From Thiorhodovibrio frisius (GTDB taxonomy: Bacteria; Pseudomonadota; Gammaproteobacteria; Chromatiales; Chromatiaceae): a DNA stretch of 64,000 bases. The translations under genes and the position numbers were made by a program. The notes under the pieces are model-generated. The model worked only from the letters and a program-made list of their open reading frames with translations. It had not been told where the DNA came from and ran no database searches. Positions 49,595 through 57,823 of this stretch are shown piece by piece. Within the stretch, counting starts at the first letter, position 1. Each line of letters opens with the position of its first letter. The DNA is taken from assembly GCF_033954835.1 (NCBI RefSeq), contig NZ_CP121471.1, positions 1,302,001 to 1,366,000 on the forward strand, in the 5' to 3' direction.

Positions 49595-49966
49595 TTCGGG
49601 AACGGCCTAACTGACGGTCGAGAGTGGATCTGGCAGAGATTATGCTAAAGAGGGTATTGTATCTGCCGTCTGGTTCAGGCGGCGCGGTTCTATCTTGTTG
49701 AAAAAATGCATTTTCTTGTCTCCTGAGAGTGACAGCCTTCATCATGTTGTAACAATCCTGCCGGTCTGCGTCGCGCTATCGAATCAGACACGCCCACTTC
49801 CTTTCTCAGTGGTTTGCCGAGGATCCATATTTCCTCGTTATCGGCTTGGCGCCAAGCCCCGCCGAAGGCGGTTTAGTTCAACAGCTAACTAGACAGAATG
49901 TCGGTCTGGTGTGCTAGACAGATTCTGTCTATCACCGATAGGATGGATTCTGCCTAGCACTAGTGG
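49595..49966. other. Intergenic stretch to the right of the array
   Basis: No solid gene. It contains the inverted 15-bp relative of the flanking repeat and a stem-loop (GTGCTAGACAGA at 49911 pairing with TCTGCCTAGCAC at 49949). A 23-codon minus-strand frame starting MHFFNKIEPRR has an AGGAG upstream, but nothing else supports it. Confidence 0.4.
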
Positions 49967-50245
49967 TCAGGCCCCGAGTCCAATTTCTGTTGGAGCTATT
50001 TCGCCGCTTATGTTCTGCATGAATCTCTCCGCAGTGCCCGTTGGACCACCAGAAGCGGATTTGAGATAGGCAGAGAATTCCGGCTGTGGGACCCGTTGCG
50101 GTACTTTGGGATTGTGGATCATCAGCTTAACCATGTTCGAGAGGTGCCGGTGCTCGCGCTCGGCGTAGGCTGCGCTTCACACTGCGCCGTGAGGCTAGCG
50201 GTGACGTCCTGGGTAGTGGATTCGAGCATTCAGGGCCATGATCAT
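49967..50245 (-). pseudogene. Degraded ribbon-helix-helix antitoxin-like gene
   Basis: The minus strand opens with MIMALNARI, shifts frame to TTQDVTASLTAQCEA, then shifts again to YAEREHRHLSNMVKLMI and continues to a TGA at 49967. The last segment matches the second-helix region of Arc/CopG-type antitoxins (AERE.R.LSNMV..MI). At least two small indels break it. No toxin gene remains beside it. Confidence 0.5.
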
Positions 50246-50517
50246 TCTGGTGTTTTTGGTCACTTGAGTATAGTGCAACTGGCATCCTTCTGGTGATCTA
50301 TATTTCGTGTTGCGGAAGACGGATATGTCCTGGAAGGGTGTCCGGCTTTGGGCCGGTCGGGGGTGAGCCGGAATCTGGCGGTGTCCGACTGAACTGCTCG
50401 GATCGGGCAAGGGAGTCTTGTGATTCTCCGGTCGTCGCTCCATCTCTCGGAGTCTGCGGGCACGCCGGTCTAACGGCTTTTCGTGCCGGCTGCTCGCGAC
50501 TCAAAGGGCGGAGAAAG

Positions 50518-51090
50518 ATGATGAAGATACTTTTGGTGCTGATGCTGGCGATTGGAGGTGGACTGATGGCAACTGAGACCATGGCGACGGGAGCGGATAC
50601 GGCGGAGCAGGCTTGCGCGCCAGCGCTGGACTTCGAGATGCGCCGTCTGGCGAGCGATGAGGCGGTGCGCTTGTGCGATGAGTATCAGGGCAAGGTGGTG
50701 CTGATGGTCAATACGGCCAGTAAATGCGGCTTCACCGGCCAGTACGAGGGTTTGGAGGCGCTATATGACAAATACGGCGAGCGCGGCTTGGTGGTGCTCG
50801 GCTTTCCGTCGAATGACTTCGCCAACCAGGAGCCTGGCAGCGAGGAAAAGATTCAGGAATTTTGCCGGCTGACCTATTCGGTGGAGTTCCCGATGTTCGA
50901 GAAGTCCCACGTCAAGAAGGGCAAGGCCAGCCCGCTGTTTCAGTATCTGGCTGAGCAGACCGGGGTCTATCCCAAGTGGAACTTCTACAAGTACCTGATC
51001 AACCGCGAGGGTCAGGTCGTGCAGGTGTTCTCGAGCATGACCAATCCCAAGAGCGGCAAGATGGTCAAGGTGATCGAAAGTCTGTTGTAA
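50518..51090 (+). CDS. Periplasmic glutathione peroxidase family protein
   Basis: 190 residues from ATG 50518; the adjacent ATG 50521 is equally good after GGGCGGAG. A signal peptide (MMKILLVLMLAIGGGLMA) predicts export, unlike most bacterial homologues. The peroxidatic site is NTASKCGFTGQYEGL with Cys instead of selenocysteine, then GFPSNDFANQEPG (Gln) and KWNFYKYLIN (Trp, Asn), so the catalytic set is complete. Such enzymes usually draw electrons from thioredoxin-like proteins. A 158-bp gap with nif control sites follows. Confidence 0.9.
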   Translation: MMKILLVLMLAIGGGLMATETMATGADTAEQACAPALDFEMRRLASDEAVRLCDEYQGKVVLMVNTASKCGFTGQYEGLEALYDKYGERGLVVLGFPSNDFANQEPGSEEKIQEFCRLTYSVEFPMFEKSHVKKGKASPLFQYLAEQTGVYPKWNFYKYLINREGQVVQVFSSMTNPKSGKMVKVIESLL

Positions 51091-51135
51091 GCCCTTCTCG
51101 TCGCCTGTCGCAAATCCTTCTCCCTCTGCGGGCCT

Positions 51136-51151
51136 TGTCGCGTTCGCGACA
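51136..51151 (+). promoter_or_regulatory. NifA-type upstream activator site
   Basis: Exact TGT-N10-ACA in a 20-bp palindrome (TTGTCGCG/CGCGACAA), 46 bp upstream of the -24 element of the nifEN promoter. It could also act as a hairpin after the peroxidase gene, but no T-run follows it. Confidence 0.72.
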
Positions 51152-51196
51152 AGTCACCCACTGTCTTTTGACTTTTTAATCATAATCTTGCCACTC

Positions 51197-51212
51197 TGGC
51201 ACGGGCTCTGCT
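51197..51212 (+). promoter_or_regulatory. Sigma-54 (-24/-12) promoter of the nifEN operon
   Basis: TGGCAC-N5-CTGC keeps the invariant GG and GC with 10 bp between them; one change from the TTGC consensus. It lies 37 bp before the NifEN ATG. Confidence 0.75.
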
Positions 51213-51248
51213 TTCGAGACTCTATTAAGACCTTTGTCTGGAGTCAGC

Positions 51249-54056
51249 ATGAAGCAGAAAGACATCGCGGCCCTGCTCGACGAGCCGGCTTGCGAACATA
51301 ACGACAAGTCCAAGTCCGGTTGCGCCAAGCTCAAGCCAGGGGCCACGGCGGGTGGCTGCTCCTTTGACGGCGCGCAGATCGCGTTGCTGCCGATTGCTGA
51401 TGTCGCGCACATTGTGCATGGCTCTATCGCCTGTGCCGGCAGCGCCTGGGACAATCGCGGCACGCGTTCTTCGGGGCCCAAGCTGTTTAAGGTCGGCATG
51501 ACCACGGACCTGACCGAGCAGGATGTGATCATGGGACGCGGCGAGAAGCGGCTGTTCCATGGGATCAAGCAAGCCATCGATAGTTATGATCCGGCAGCGG
51601 TGTTTGTCTATAACACCTGCGTGCCGGCGCTAACCGGGGACGATGTCGGTGCTGTGTGCCGCGAGGCGGGCAAGCGCTGGGGCAAGCCGGTGATCTCGGT
51701 GGATGCAGCCGGTTTCTATGGCACCAAGAATCTCGGCAACCGGATTGCCGGTGAGGTGATGGTGCGTGATGTCTGCGGCACGCGCGAGCCCGATCCCATT
51801 CCGTCCGGTATCGAACGACCGGATTTCAAAGTCCACGATATTTGCCTGGTTGGCGAGTACAACATCGCCGGCGAGTTGTGGCATGTGCTGCCGTTGTTTG
51901 ATGAGCTAGGGCTGCGGGTGCTGTGCACCCTCTCTGGCGATGCGCGCTTCCAGGAAGTTCAGACCATGCACCGCTCGCAAGCGAACATGATGGTCTGCTC
52001 CAAGGCGATGATCAATGTGGCGCGCAAGCTGCAAGAGACCTATGGCACGCCCTGGTTTGAGGGCAGCTTCTATGGTGTGGCCGATGTGTCGCACGCGCTG
52101 CGCGAATTCGCCCGCCTGCTCAATGACCCCGATCTGACCCAACGCACCGAGGCCCTGATTGCGCGCGAGGAAGCGCGCATTCATCAGGCACTGGCGCCCT
52201 GGCGAGAGAAGTTTGCCGGCAAGCGAGTGTTGCTCTACACCGGCGGGGTCAAGTCCTGGTCGGTGATCAGCGCGCTTCAGGATCTCGGGATGACGGTGGT
52301 GGCCACCGGCACGCGCAAGTCGACCGAAGACGACAAGGCGCGCATCCGCGAGTTGATGGGCGAAGAGGCGGTGATGATCGAGGACGGTAATCCGCGCGCG
52401 TTGCTCGATCTTTGTGCCAATTATCAGGTCGATATGATGATCGCCGGTGGGCGCAATCAGTACACGGCGCTTAAGGCGCGATTGCCCTTCCTGGATGTGA
52501 ATCAGGAGCGCGAGTTCGGCTATGCCGGGTACGAGGGCATGCTGGAGCTGGCGCGCCAGCTCGATGTGACCCTCTCGAGCCCGATCTGGTCGCGGGTGCG
52601 CGGTGCTTCCCCGTGGCAGCAACATCCTGCCGCTGCGCATGTCGCTGAGACGGCAGAGAAACAAGAGCATGCCCCCGCGACCATCGTTAAGCGCAACAAG
52701 GCACTCTCGGTTGGTCCGTTAAAGGCCAGTGCGACTGTCGGCGCGACCCTGGCTTTTCTGGGCTTCAACCGCAGCCTGCCGATGCTCCATGGCTCTCAAG
52801 GCTGCACCGCCTTTGGCAAGATTTTCTTCATTCAGCATTTCCGTGAACCCATCCCGCTGCAAACCACGGCGCTCGATCAAGTCAGCGCCATCATGGGTAG
52901 CGATGAGAACCTGGTCGAAGGCCTGCGCACCATTTGCGACAAGCACCAGCCGGCGCTGATCGGCGTGCCGACCACGGGTCTGGTCGAGGCCCAGGGTGCT
53001 GATCCCAAGCGCGCCCTGAAAGACTTCCGCGCGCGCTATCCGCAGTATGAACAGGTCGCCATCGTGCCGGTGCATTCGCCCGACTTCGCTGGCTGTCTGG
53101 AGAGCGGCTATGCTCAGGCCATCACCAGCATCATCGAGGATCTGGTGCCCGATGCCGCAGTCGCTGGAACCCGTCCCGGTCGTCGCCAGCGGCAGGTGAA
53201 TGTGCTGGTCAGTGCCGCGATGACGCCGGGGGATATCGAATACCTGAAAGACCTGCTGGAGCGGTTCCAACTGCGTCCGGTGGTGGTGCCGGATCTGTCA
53301 GACGCGCTTGACGGGCATCTGGCGGATACCGACTACAGCGCGCTCACCATCGGCGGCACCCTGATTGAAGAACTCGCGACCCTGGGCGATGCCGCCGCGA
53401 CTCTGGTGATTGGCCGGTCGATGGATGCGGCGGCCGATTTGCTCAAGGATCGCACCGGGGTGCCGGATGTGCGTTTCCCGCACCTAATGGGCCTGGATGC
53501 CATGGATGCCCTGGTGTTGGCCCTGGCTGACATCAGTGCCGAGCCGGTGCCTGAGCGCATCGAGCGCCAGCGCTCGCAACTACAGGATGCCATGCTGGAT
53601 GCGCATTTCTCGCTCGGTCAGGGGCGTTTTGCCATCGCGGGTGATGGCGATCTGCTGCTGGCGTTCAGCGAGCTGCTTGCCGAGATGGGCGCCGAGACCG
53701 TCGCGGCAGTGGCGCCGACGAATGCGCCCAGTCTGCGCGCGGTCAAGACCGCAGAGGTCAAGATTGGTGACCTTGAAGACCTGGAGCAACTTGCCAGCGC
53801 GCGCCAAGCCGAGGTGCTGATCTGCAACTCCCACGGCGCGGCCTCGGCCGAGCGCCTGGGGATTCCATTGCTGCGCGCCGGCTTTCCACAATATGACCTG
53901 ATTGGCGGCTATCAGCGCTGCTGGATTGGCTATACAGGCGCGCGCCAGACGCTCTTTGATCTGGCCAACATCATGCTGAGTCTGGAGAAGGGCGAGATTC
54001 ACCCATATCGCTCGCGGCTCAAGCAATGGCCGACTGGCGAGAATCTGGCGGCTTGA
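51249..54056 (+). CDS. nifEN: Fused nitrogenase FeMo-cofactor scaffold NifE-NifN
   Basis: 935 residues from ATG 51249. Residues 1-~455 are Nif[19 protein letters not shown], the ligands Cys37, Cys62 and Cys124 at the same numbers as in Azotobacter NifE, and [15 protein letters not shown]. After a short linker (about 456-485, with [13 protein letters not shown]) NifN begins; [13 protein letters not shown] carries Cys519, equivalent to the fourth ligand of the interface cluster. The frame is open throughout. NifEN holds the FeMo-co precursor while Mo and homocitrate are added. NifE and NifN are usually separate, although natural fusions are known. It is driven by the sigma-54/NifA signals above. 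Confidence 0.95.
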   Translation: MKQKDIAALLDEPACEHNDKSKSGCAKLKPGATAGGCSFDGAQIALLPIADVAHIVHGSIACAGSAWDNRGTRSSGPKLFKVGMTTDLTEQDVIMGRGEKRLFHGIKQAIDSYDPAAVFVYNTCVPALTGDDVGAVCREAGKRWGKPVISVDAAGFYGTKNLGNRIAGEVMVRDVCGTREPDPIPSGIERPDFKVHDICLVGEYNIAGELWHVLPLFDELGLRVLCTLSGDARFQEVQTMHRSQANMMVCSKAMINVARKLQETYGTPWFEGSFYGVADVSHALREFARLLNDPDLTQRTEALIAREEARIHQALAPWREKFAGKRVLLYTGGVKSWSVISALQDLGMTVVATGTRKSTEDDKARIRELMGEEAVMIEDGNPRALLDLCANYQVDMMIAGGRNQYTALKARLPFLDVNQEREFGYAGYEGMLELARQLDVTLSSPIWSRVRGASPWQQHPAAAHVAETAEKQEHAPATIVKRNKALSVGPLKASATVGATLAFLGFNRSLPMLHGSQGCTAFGKIFFIQHFREPIPLQTTALDQVSAIMGSDENLVEGLRTICDKHQPALIGVPTTGLVEAQGADPKRALKDFRARYPQYEQVAIVPVHSPDFAGCLESGYAQAITSIIEDLVPDAAVAGTRPGRRQRQVNVLVSAAMTPGDIEYLKDLLERFQLRPVVVPDLSDALDGHLADTDYSALTIGGTLIEELATLGDAAATLVIGRSMDAAADLLKDRTGVPDVRFPHLMGLDAMDALVLALADISAEPVPERIERQRSQLQDAMLDAHFSLGQGRFAIAGDGDLLLAFSELLAEMGAETVAAVAPTNAPSLRAVKTAEVKIGDLEDLEQLASARQAEVLICNSHGAASAERLGIPLLRAGFPQYDLIGGYQRCWIGYTGARQTLFDLANIMLSLEKGEIHPYRSRLKQWPTGENLAA

Positions 54057-54077
54057 GGATAAAACGCGGAGACCCTG

Positions 54078-54581
54078 ATGACCGTTGAACGCCGACTGAA
54101 ATTGCTCAACTGCGATGCACCGCCGGCGCAGTCCAGCGCCGAGCCGGCGGTGAAGGTGGCCTTTGCCAGTGCAGATCGGCGCCGGGTCGATCAGCATTTC
54201 GGCGCGGCGGAAGCTTTTGCCATTTACGCCGTTGACCGCAATGGCTGCAAGCTGCTCGAGGTGGTGCAGTTCGGCCAGCTTGCGATGGATGGCCATGAGG
54301 ACAAGCTGGCCGCCAAGCTCGATGCGCTGCAGGGCTGCGTTGCCGTCTATTGCCAGGCCGTTGGTGCCTCGGCGGTGCGGCAGTTGCGCGCTTTGGGTAT
54401 TCAGCCGCTGAAAGTGCCGGCCGGCAGTCTGGTCAAGACCTTGCTGCGGGAGTTACAACGCGAACTTGCCGATGGCCCCAGTGCCTGGCTGATGCGCGCT
54501 ATGGCGATGCATCAGCCAGGCGCTTCCGGGTGCGAAAAAGAGCGCTTCGATGCCATGGAAGCCGAGGGCTGGTGTGAATGA
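54078..54581 (+). CDS. nifX: Nitrogen fixation protein NifX
   Basis: 167 residues. The NifB/X/Y domain is recognised by VKVAFASADRRRVDQHFGAA, FAIYAVDRNGCKLLEVVQF and CVAVYCQAVGASAVRQLRAL. It binds NifB-co or the FeMo-co precursor and passes it to NifEN. It starts 21 bp after nifEN and its stop overlaps the next gene by 4 bp. Confidence 0.93.
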   Translation: MTVERRLKLLNCDAPPAQSSAEPAVKVAFASADRRRVDQHFGAAEAFAIYAVDRNGCKLLEVVQFGQLAMDGHEDKLAAKLDALQGCVAVYCQAVGASAVRQLRALGIQPLKVPAGSLVKTLLRELQRELADGPSAWLMRAMAMHQPGASGCEKERFDAMEAEGWCE

Positions 54582-55057
54582 TTGAACAACCCGCCCGCGT
54601 GCTCCAGGTGCTGCCGGCGACCTCCTCACAGCCAGAGCGGCTGCGCATTGAGGTTGCACGGCGCTCAGCCTGCGGCGGCTGCGCGCACGCCTCGGGCTGC
54701 GGCACGGCGGCGCTGGCCGGGCTGTTTGGCGAGCGTGCCCTGCGTTTGGAGCTACCCATGCCAGAGGCAACCAAGCCACCAGGCCCCGGCGATGACATTC
54801 AGCTTGGCATCGCGCCGCAGGCGTTGCTTGGCGCCGCTGCGCTTGCCTATGTGTTGCCCGTCCTGCTGATGCTGCTCGGCGCTGGCCTTGGCGAGCATCT
54901 GGCGGGCGATGCGCTCAGCGTGCCGCTGGCCGCACTCGGGCTGGGCGCTGGACTCGCGCTCGGCGGCCTGCTCATCCGCGCCCGCAAGGGGGCTGGCCCG
55001 CTTATTTCCGCGTCCGTGCTTCTGGCGCGGGCAGACTCTTCCCACATCAAGCGGTGA
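54578..55057 (+). CDS. RseC/MucC-family membrane protein
   Basis: 159 residues. The N-terminal domain carries CGGCAHASGCG, a four-cysteine cluster typical of RseC. Two hydrophobic hairpin helices follow (ALLGAAALAYVLPVLLMLLGAGL and ALGLGAGLALGGLLI). RseC-family proteins act with Rnf-type electron transfer complexes, and Rnf feeds nitrogenase in many phototrophs. A role in electron supply to nitrogenase is therefore plausible but inferred. Coupled to nifX by ATGA. Confidence 0.85.
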   Translation: MIEQPARVLQVLPATSSQPERLRIEVARRSACGGCAHASGCGTAALAGLFGERALRLELPMPEATKPPGPGDDIQLGIAPQALLGAAALAYVLPVLLMLLGAGLGEHLAGDALSVPLAALGLGAGLALGGLLIRARKGAGPLISASVLLARADSSHIKR

Positions 55058-55092
55058 CCCCAGGGGCGCCGCGACCACAACCGGAGATTTTC

Positions 55093-55566
55093 ATGACCTC
55101 GCAAGCCAATGCCATCGATCCCGAAGATCCAGTGCTGCAAACCTCCTTTGGCGTCGAACTGGTGCGTCAAATGCGCGCCTTCGACACCTACGGGCGGCTG
55201 GAGAACAAAACCAATGCCGAACTGCTTGACCCCTTCATTCTGACAGCCGAGCGCAAGCGCGAAATCCCCATCATTGCCAATCCGGATGCGGCCGTGCTGG
55301 ATCGGCTGAGCGCCTTCTACAACGCCATTGCCGCCATGATCGAGAAAGAATGCAATCTCATGGCCTCGCCGATGACCAGTCTGAGCGCCGAGGGCTTCGG
55401 TCGCGGGCTGATTATCGTCGGCAAACTGGTGGTGATGGATCGCGCGCTGCGTGATGTGCATCGCTTTGGCTTTGCCTCCCTGTCGAAGATGAAAGACGAA
55501 GCCGACAAGGTGCTGTCGGTTGCCCTGGAGTTGATCGGCAATCATTCCGAGGTCGCGGGACTTTAG
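55093..55566 (+). CDS. NifX-associated nitrogen fixation protein (DUF269)
   Basis: The ATG at 55093, with GGAG before it, gives 157 residues beginning MTSQANAIDPEDPVL. DUF269 features: FGVELVRQMRAFDTYGRLE, KRREI-like KRKREIPII, and FGRGLIIVGKLVVMDRALRDVHRFGF. The family almost always follows nifX; its precise role in cofactor assembly is not defined. Confidence 0.92.
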   Translation: MTSQANAIDPEDPVLQTSFGVELVRQMRAFDTYGRLENKTNAELLDPFILTAERKREIPIIANPDAAVLDRLSAFYNAIAAMIEKECNLMASPMTSLSAEGFGRGLIIVGKLVVMDRALRDVHRFGFASLSKMKDEADKVLSVALELIGNHSEVAGL

Positions 55567-55590
55567 GCCGCGCGGGAGAGGGAAACTGAT

Positions 55591-55902
55591 ATGAGCAACA
55601 TCACTGGACTGACCCGAGGCGGCACCGAATGGACGCCAGCCTTTATCGTGGCGCTAAACCAGAACAATTGCATCGGTTGCGGGCGTTGTTACAAGGTGTG
55701 CCCGCGCGATGTTTTTGAACTGATTGATCGCGACGACCTGGATCTGGATGACGATGACGACTTCGACGACGATGACTTCGACGAAGCCCCCGGCATGGTC
55801 ATGAACCTGAAAAACACCCTGGATTGCATTGGCTGCGAATCCTGCTCGCGGGTCTGTCCCAAGCAGTGCCTCAGCCACGAGCCGCACGCAATGGCGGCCT
55901 GA
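55591..55902 (+). CDS. fdxB: Nif-specific ferredoxin III
   Basis: 103 residues with two [4Fe-4S] motifs: CIGCGRCYKVCPRDVF and CIGCESCSRVCPKQC. Between them is a strongly acidic insert (Asp runs at about residues 49-66). It is a probable low-potential electron carrier or cluster donor in nitrogenase maturation. Last gene of the nif operon; the next gene converges on it. Confidence 0.93.
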   Translation: MSNITGLTRGGTEWTPAFIVALNQNNCIGCGRCYKVCPRDVFELIDRDDLDLDDDDDFDDDDFDEAPGMVMNLKNTLDCIGCESCSRVCPKQCLSHEPHAMAA

Positions 55903-55925
55903 ATGGGGTGTCTCGCGTCGCGGAC

Positions 55926-56864
55926 TCAGTCTTTGGCGAGATAGCCGGGAACCTCCATCTCGATATCCGTTGGCGTGATACCAAGCTCCTGCAGACCGTC
56001 AGAGTCCGAGCAGACGCTGTCGATTTGCAGTGAGCGGTAATTGTCCATGGTGAAAGGCTTGCCCGGCAGGCGCTCGAACAGCCGCGCCTGGCGCCGGGCA
56101 GCCTTGTCGCTAAGCTCGATGATGCGCACCTGGCGCCCGCGCAGCGTCGCGCTGTACTCCACCAGTTCGCGTAAGCTCAGTGTTCGCGGGCCGCAGAGGT
56201 CGTAAGCGCGCCCAATGCTTTCCGGGCGGTCGATGGTGCGGACCATGGCCTCGGCGACATCTCCCACCCACACGGGCGCGAATCGAGCCCCGGAGCAAGC
56301 GAGTGGGAAAAAGCCGGGCGTCCAGTCGATCAAGCCAGCGAAGCGATTGAACAGGCTGTCATGACGGCCGAAGATGACCGAGGGGCGAAAGGCCGTGGTC
56401 GCAGGCGTTTTGGCGGCCAGGGCCAGAGCTTCCCCGGCGCCTTTGGATTTGAGGTACTCGCTCGGGGGGCTTGAAGGCGACGCCGTTGTTTCCTGCCCAG
56501 GGGGGCAGGCATGCAGGGCGCTCATGTGCAATAGACGTGGCACACCGGCTTCGCGTGCAGCGGCGAGCACCCGTTCCACCAGTTCGACATGGACTTGGCG
56601 GAAGCTGGTGCGGGCGCTTTCGTTCAGGATGCCGATCAGATTCACGACCAGGTCGCAGTTGGCGAAGGCCTCGGTCAGGCTGGCTTGGTCGAGCGTGGTG
56701 ATTGGTTGCAGTGTGATGCCGGGGAGAAGCCTCAGATCGCGGTGGCGATGGACCCGGCGCGTCGGCAGTTGGCATTGATAACCGCAGGCGAGCAGGCGCA
56801 GAGCCAGTTCGCGACCGACAAAGCCGGTGCCGCCGAGAATGCAGACCTTGGGATGTTTTTTCAT
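55926..56864 (-). CDS. NDUFA9-like NAD(P)-binding SDR protein
   Basis: 312 residues from ATG 56864, placed directly before KVCILGGTGFVGRELALRLL. An atypical short-chain dehydrogenase fold: glycine motif GGTGFVG, NLIGILNESARTSF, and YLKSKGAGEAL with the Tyr-x-x-x-Lys pair. It resembles the complex I NDUFA9-type family found in many proteobacteria. These proteins often bind NADPH structurally. The frame continues upstream but without family sequence. Confidence 0.85.
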   Translation of the reverse strand: MKKHPKVCILGGTGFVGRELALRLLACGYQCQLPTRRVHRHRDLRLLPGITLQPITTLDQASLTEAFANCDLVVNLIGILNESARTSFRQVHVELVERVLAAAREAGVPRLLHMSALHACPPGQETTASPSSPPSEYLKSKGAGEALALAAKTPATTAFRPSVIFGRHDSLFNRFAGLIDWTPGFFPLACSGARFAPVWVGDVAEAMVRTIDRPESIGRAYDLCGPRTLSLRELVEYSATLRGRQVRIIELSDKAARRQARLFERLPGKPFTMDNYRSLQIDSVCSDSDGLQELGITPTDIEMEVPGYLAKD

Positions 56865-57017
56865 GGGTGTTGCAGTGCCATGTACCGGATGATTGCCGCA
56901 TCGGCGCCGATTATGATCGCGGGCTGGCGGATGACCAATGGTTGATGCTGCGCCAATGGTTGGTGATGCGATGAATCCGCTATTATGCCGTCCTTTGACG
57001 CGCACCGAAACCAATGG

Positions 57018-57083
57018 GTTTTGGGCGGCCCAAAACGAGCCGAAACTCCAAAGGGTTTCGGTCCAAAGGGTTTGGGTATAGAC
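57018..57083. repeat. Dispersed repeat element, copy 2
   Basis: It contains the short palindrome GTTTTGGGCGGCCCAAAAC and then ACGAGCCGAAA, CAAAGGGTTTCGG and GGGTATAGAC, matching the right arm and tail of copy 1 (29910-29955). Within this copy the CCAAAGGGTTT unit is doubled. Confidence 0.7.
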
Positions 57084-57093
57084 CTGCCCATGG

Positions 57094-57813
57094 TTATTTC
57101 ATTAAGTCTGCTGCTGGGGCCTGCTGGTTGAAGGGATCGCCCGGCAGGTCTTTCTCCAGCCACAGGCGGCGGTAGAGAATAAGCCTTCCCTCGGCATCGC
57201 GCAGCGCCAGGCGGCCGCCCTGGAGTGCAAACTCATAAGGGCGGGCGCTCTTGGTGGCCGGGTTGTAGAGCGCGATGCGTTGGCCGCGCGCCTGGATCAA
57301 GCCGTCGATATAGCCGGCGTTTGGTTGGTAGAGCCGAAACCGATAGTTGCGCACGATCAGCAGCCCGCCGCCGCGGCCCTCCCAAACACCGTCGAGTGCC
57401 GTTGGTTGCCAGGCCCCTAGTTTGCTGCCGAGCGCTTGCAGCGGTTGTGGCAGACCAAACTCTCGCACCGGATCGCCGAAGCCCCCAGTCCAAGCGCTGG
57501 ACCAGCCATTGGTCTGCGGGTTTATCATGCCTGGCATGGCCTGGCCAGGGTTGGCGCGCGATGAGTCCCCGGATGCACCAAAGCCAAAAGCCTCCATCAT
57601 GCGGGCCATGGCATTCGCCATGCGCTCGCCGCTGAGCCCGTCATCGGCGATGGCGGGCTGTGCCAGGAGCAGGCCCGCAATCAGACTCAATACCAGGTGC
57701 CCCCCGCACTTGGGTGTGAGCTGTGGTGCTGACTCAGCAGTCGGAGGCGTCGACGCAGGGCGAAAGGGGTTTGCGTTTGAGGCGCGGAAAAGTCTGGCGA
57801 TGGTGGTCAGCAT
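57094..57813 (-). CDS. Uncharacterised exported protein
   Basis: 239 residues from ATG 57813. The signal is late, at about residues 42-57 (LVLSLIAGLLLAQPAIA). The mature part has a Gly/Ser/Trp-rich middle (NGWSSAWTGGFGDPV) and a beta-rich lipocalin-like end (LDGVWEGRGGGLLIVRNYRF, LYQPNAGYIDGLI). No family recognised. It starts 10 bp after slt and is probably cotranscribed with it. Confidence 0.75.
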   Translation of the reverse strand: MLTTIARLFRASNANPFRPASTPPTAESAPQLTPKCGGHLVLSLIAGLLLAQPAIADDGLSGERMANAMARMMEAFGFGASGDSSRANPGQAMPGMINPQTNGWSSAWTGGFGDPVREFGLPQPLQALGSKLGAWQPTALDGVWEGRGGGLLIVRNYRFRLYQPNAGYIDGLIQARGQRIALYNPATKSARPYEFALQGGRLALRDAEGRLILYRRLWLEKDLPGDPFNQQAPAADLMK

Positions 57814-57823
57814 GGGGTATCTG

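Noticed and set aside
50096-50296. A 66-codon plus-strand frame
   Set aside because: The opposite strand carries the RHH-like sequence across the same bases, which explains the open frame better.
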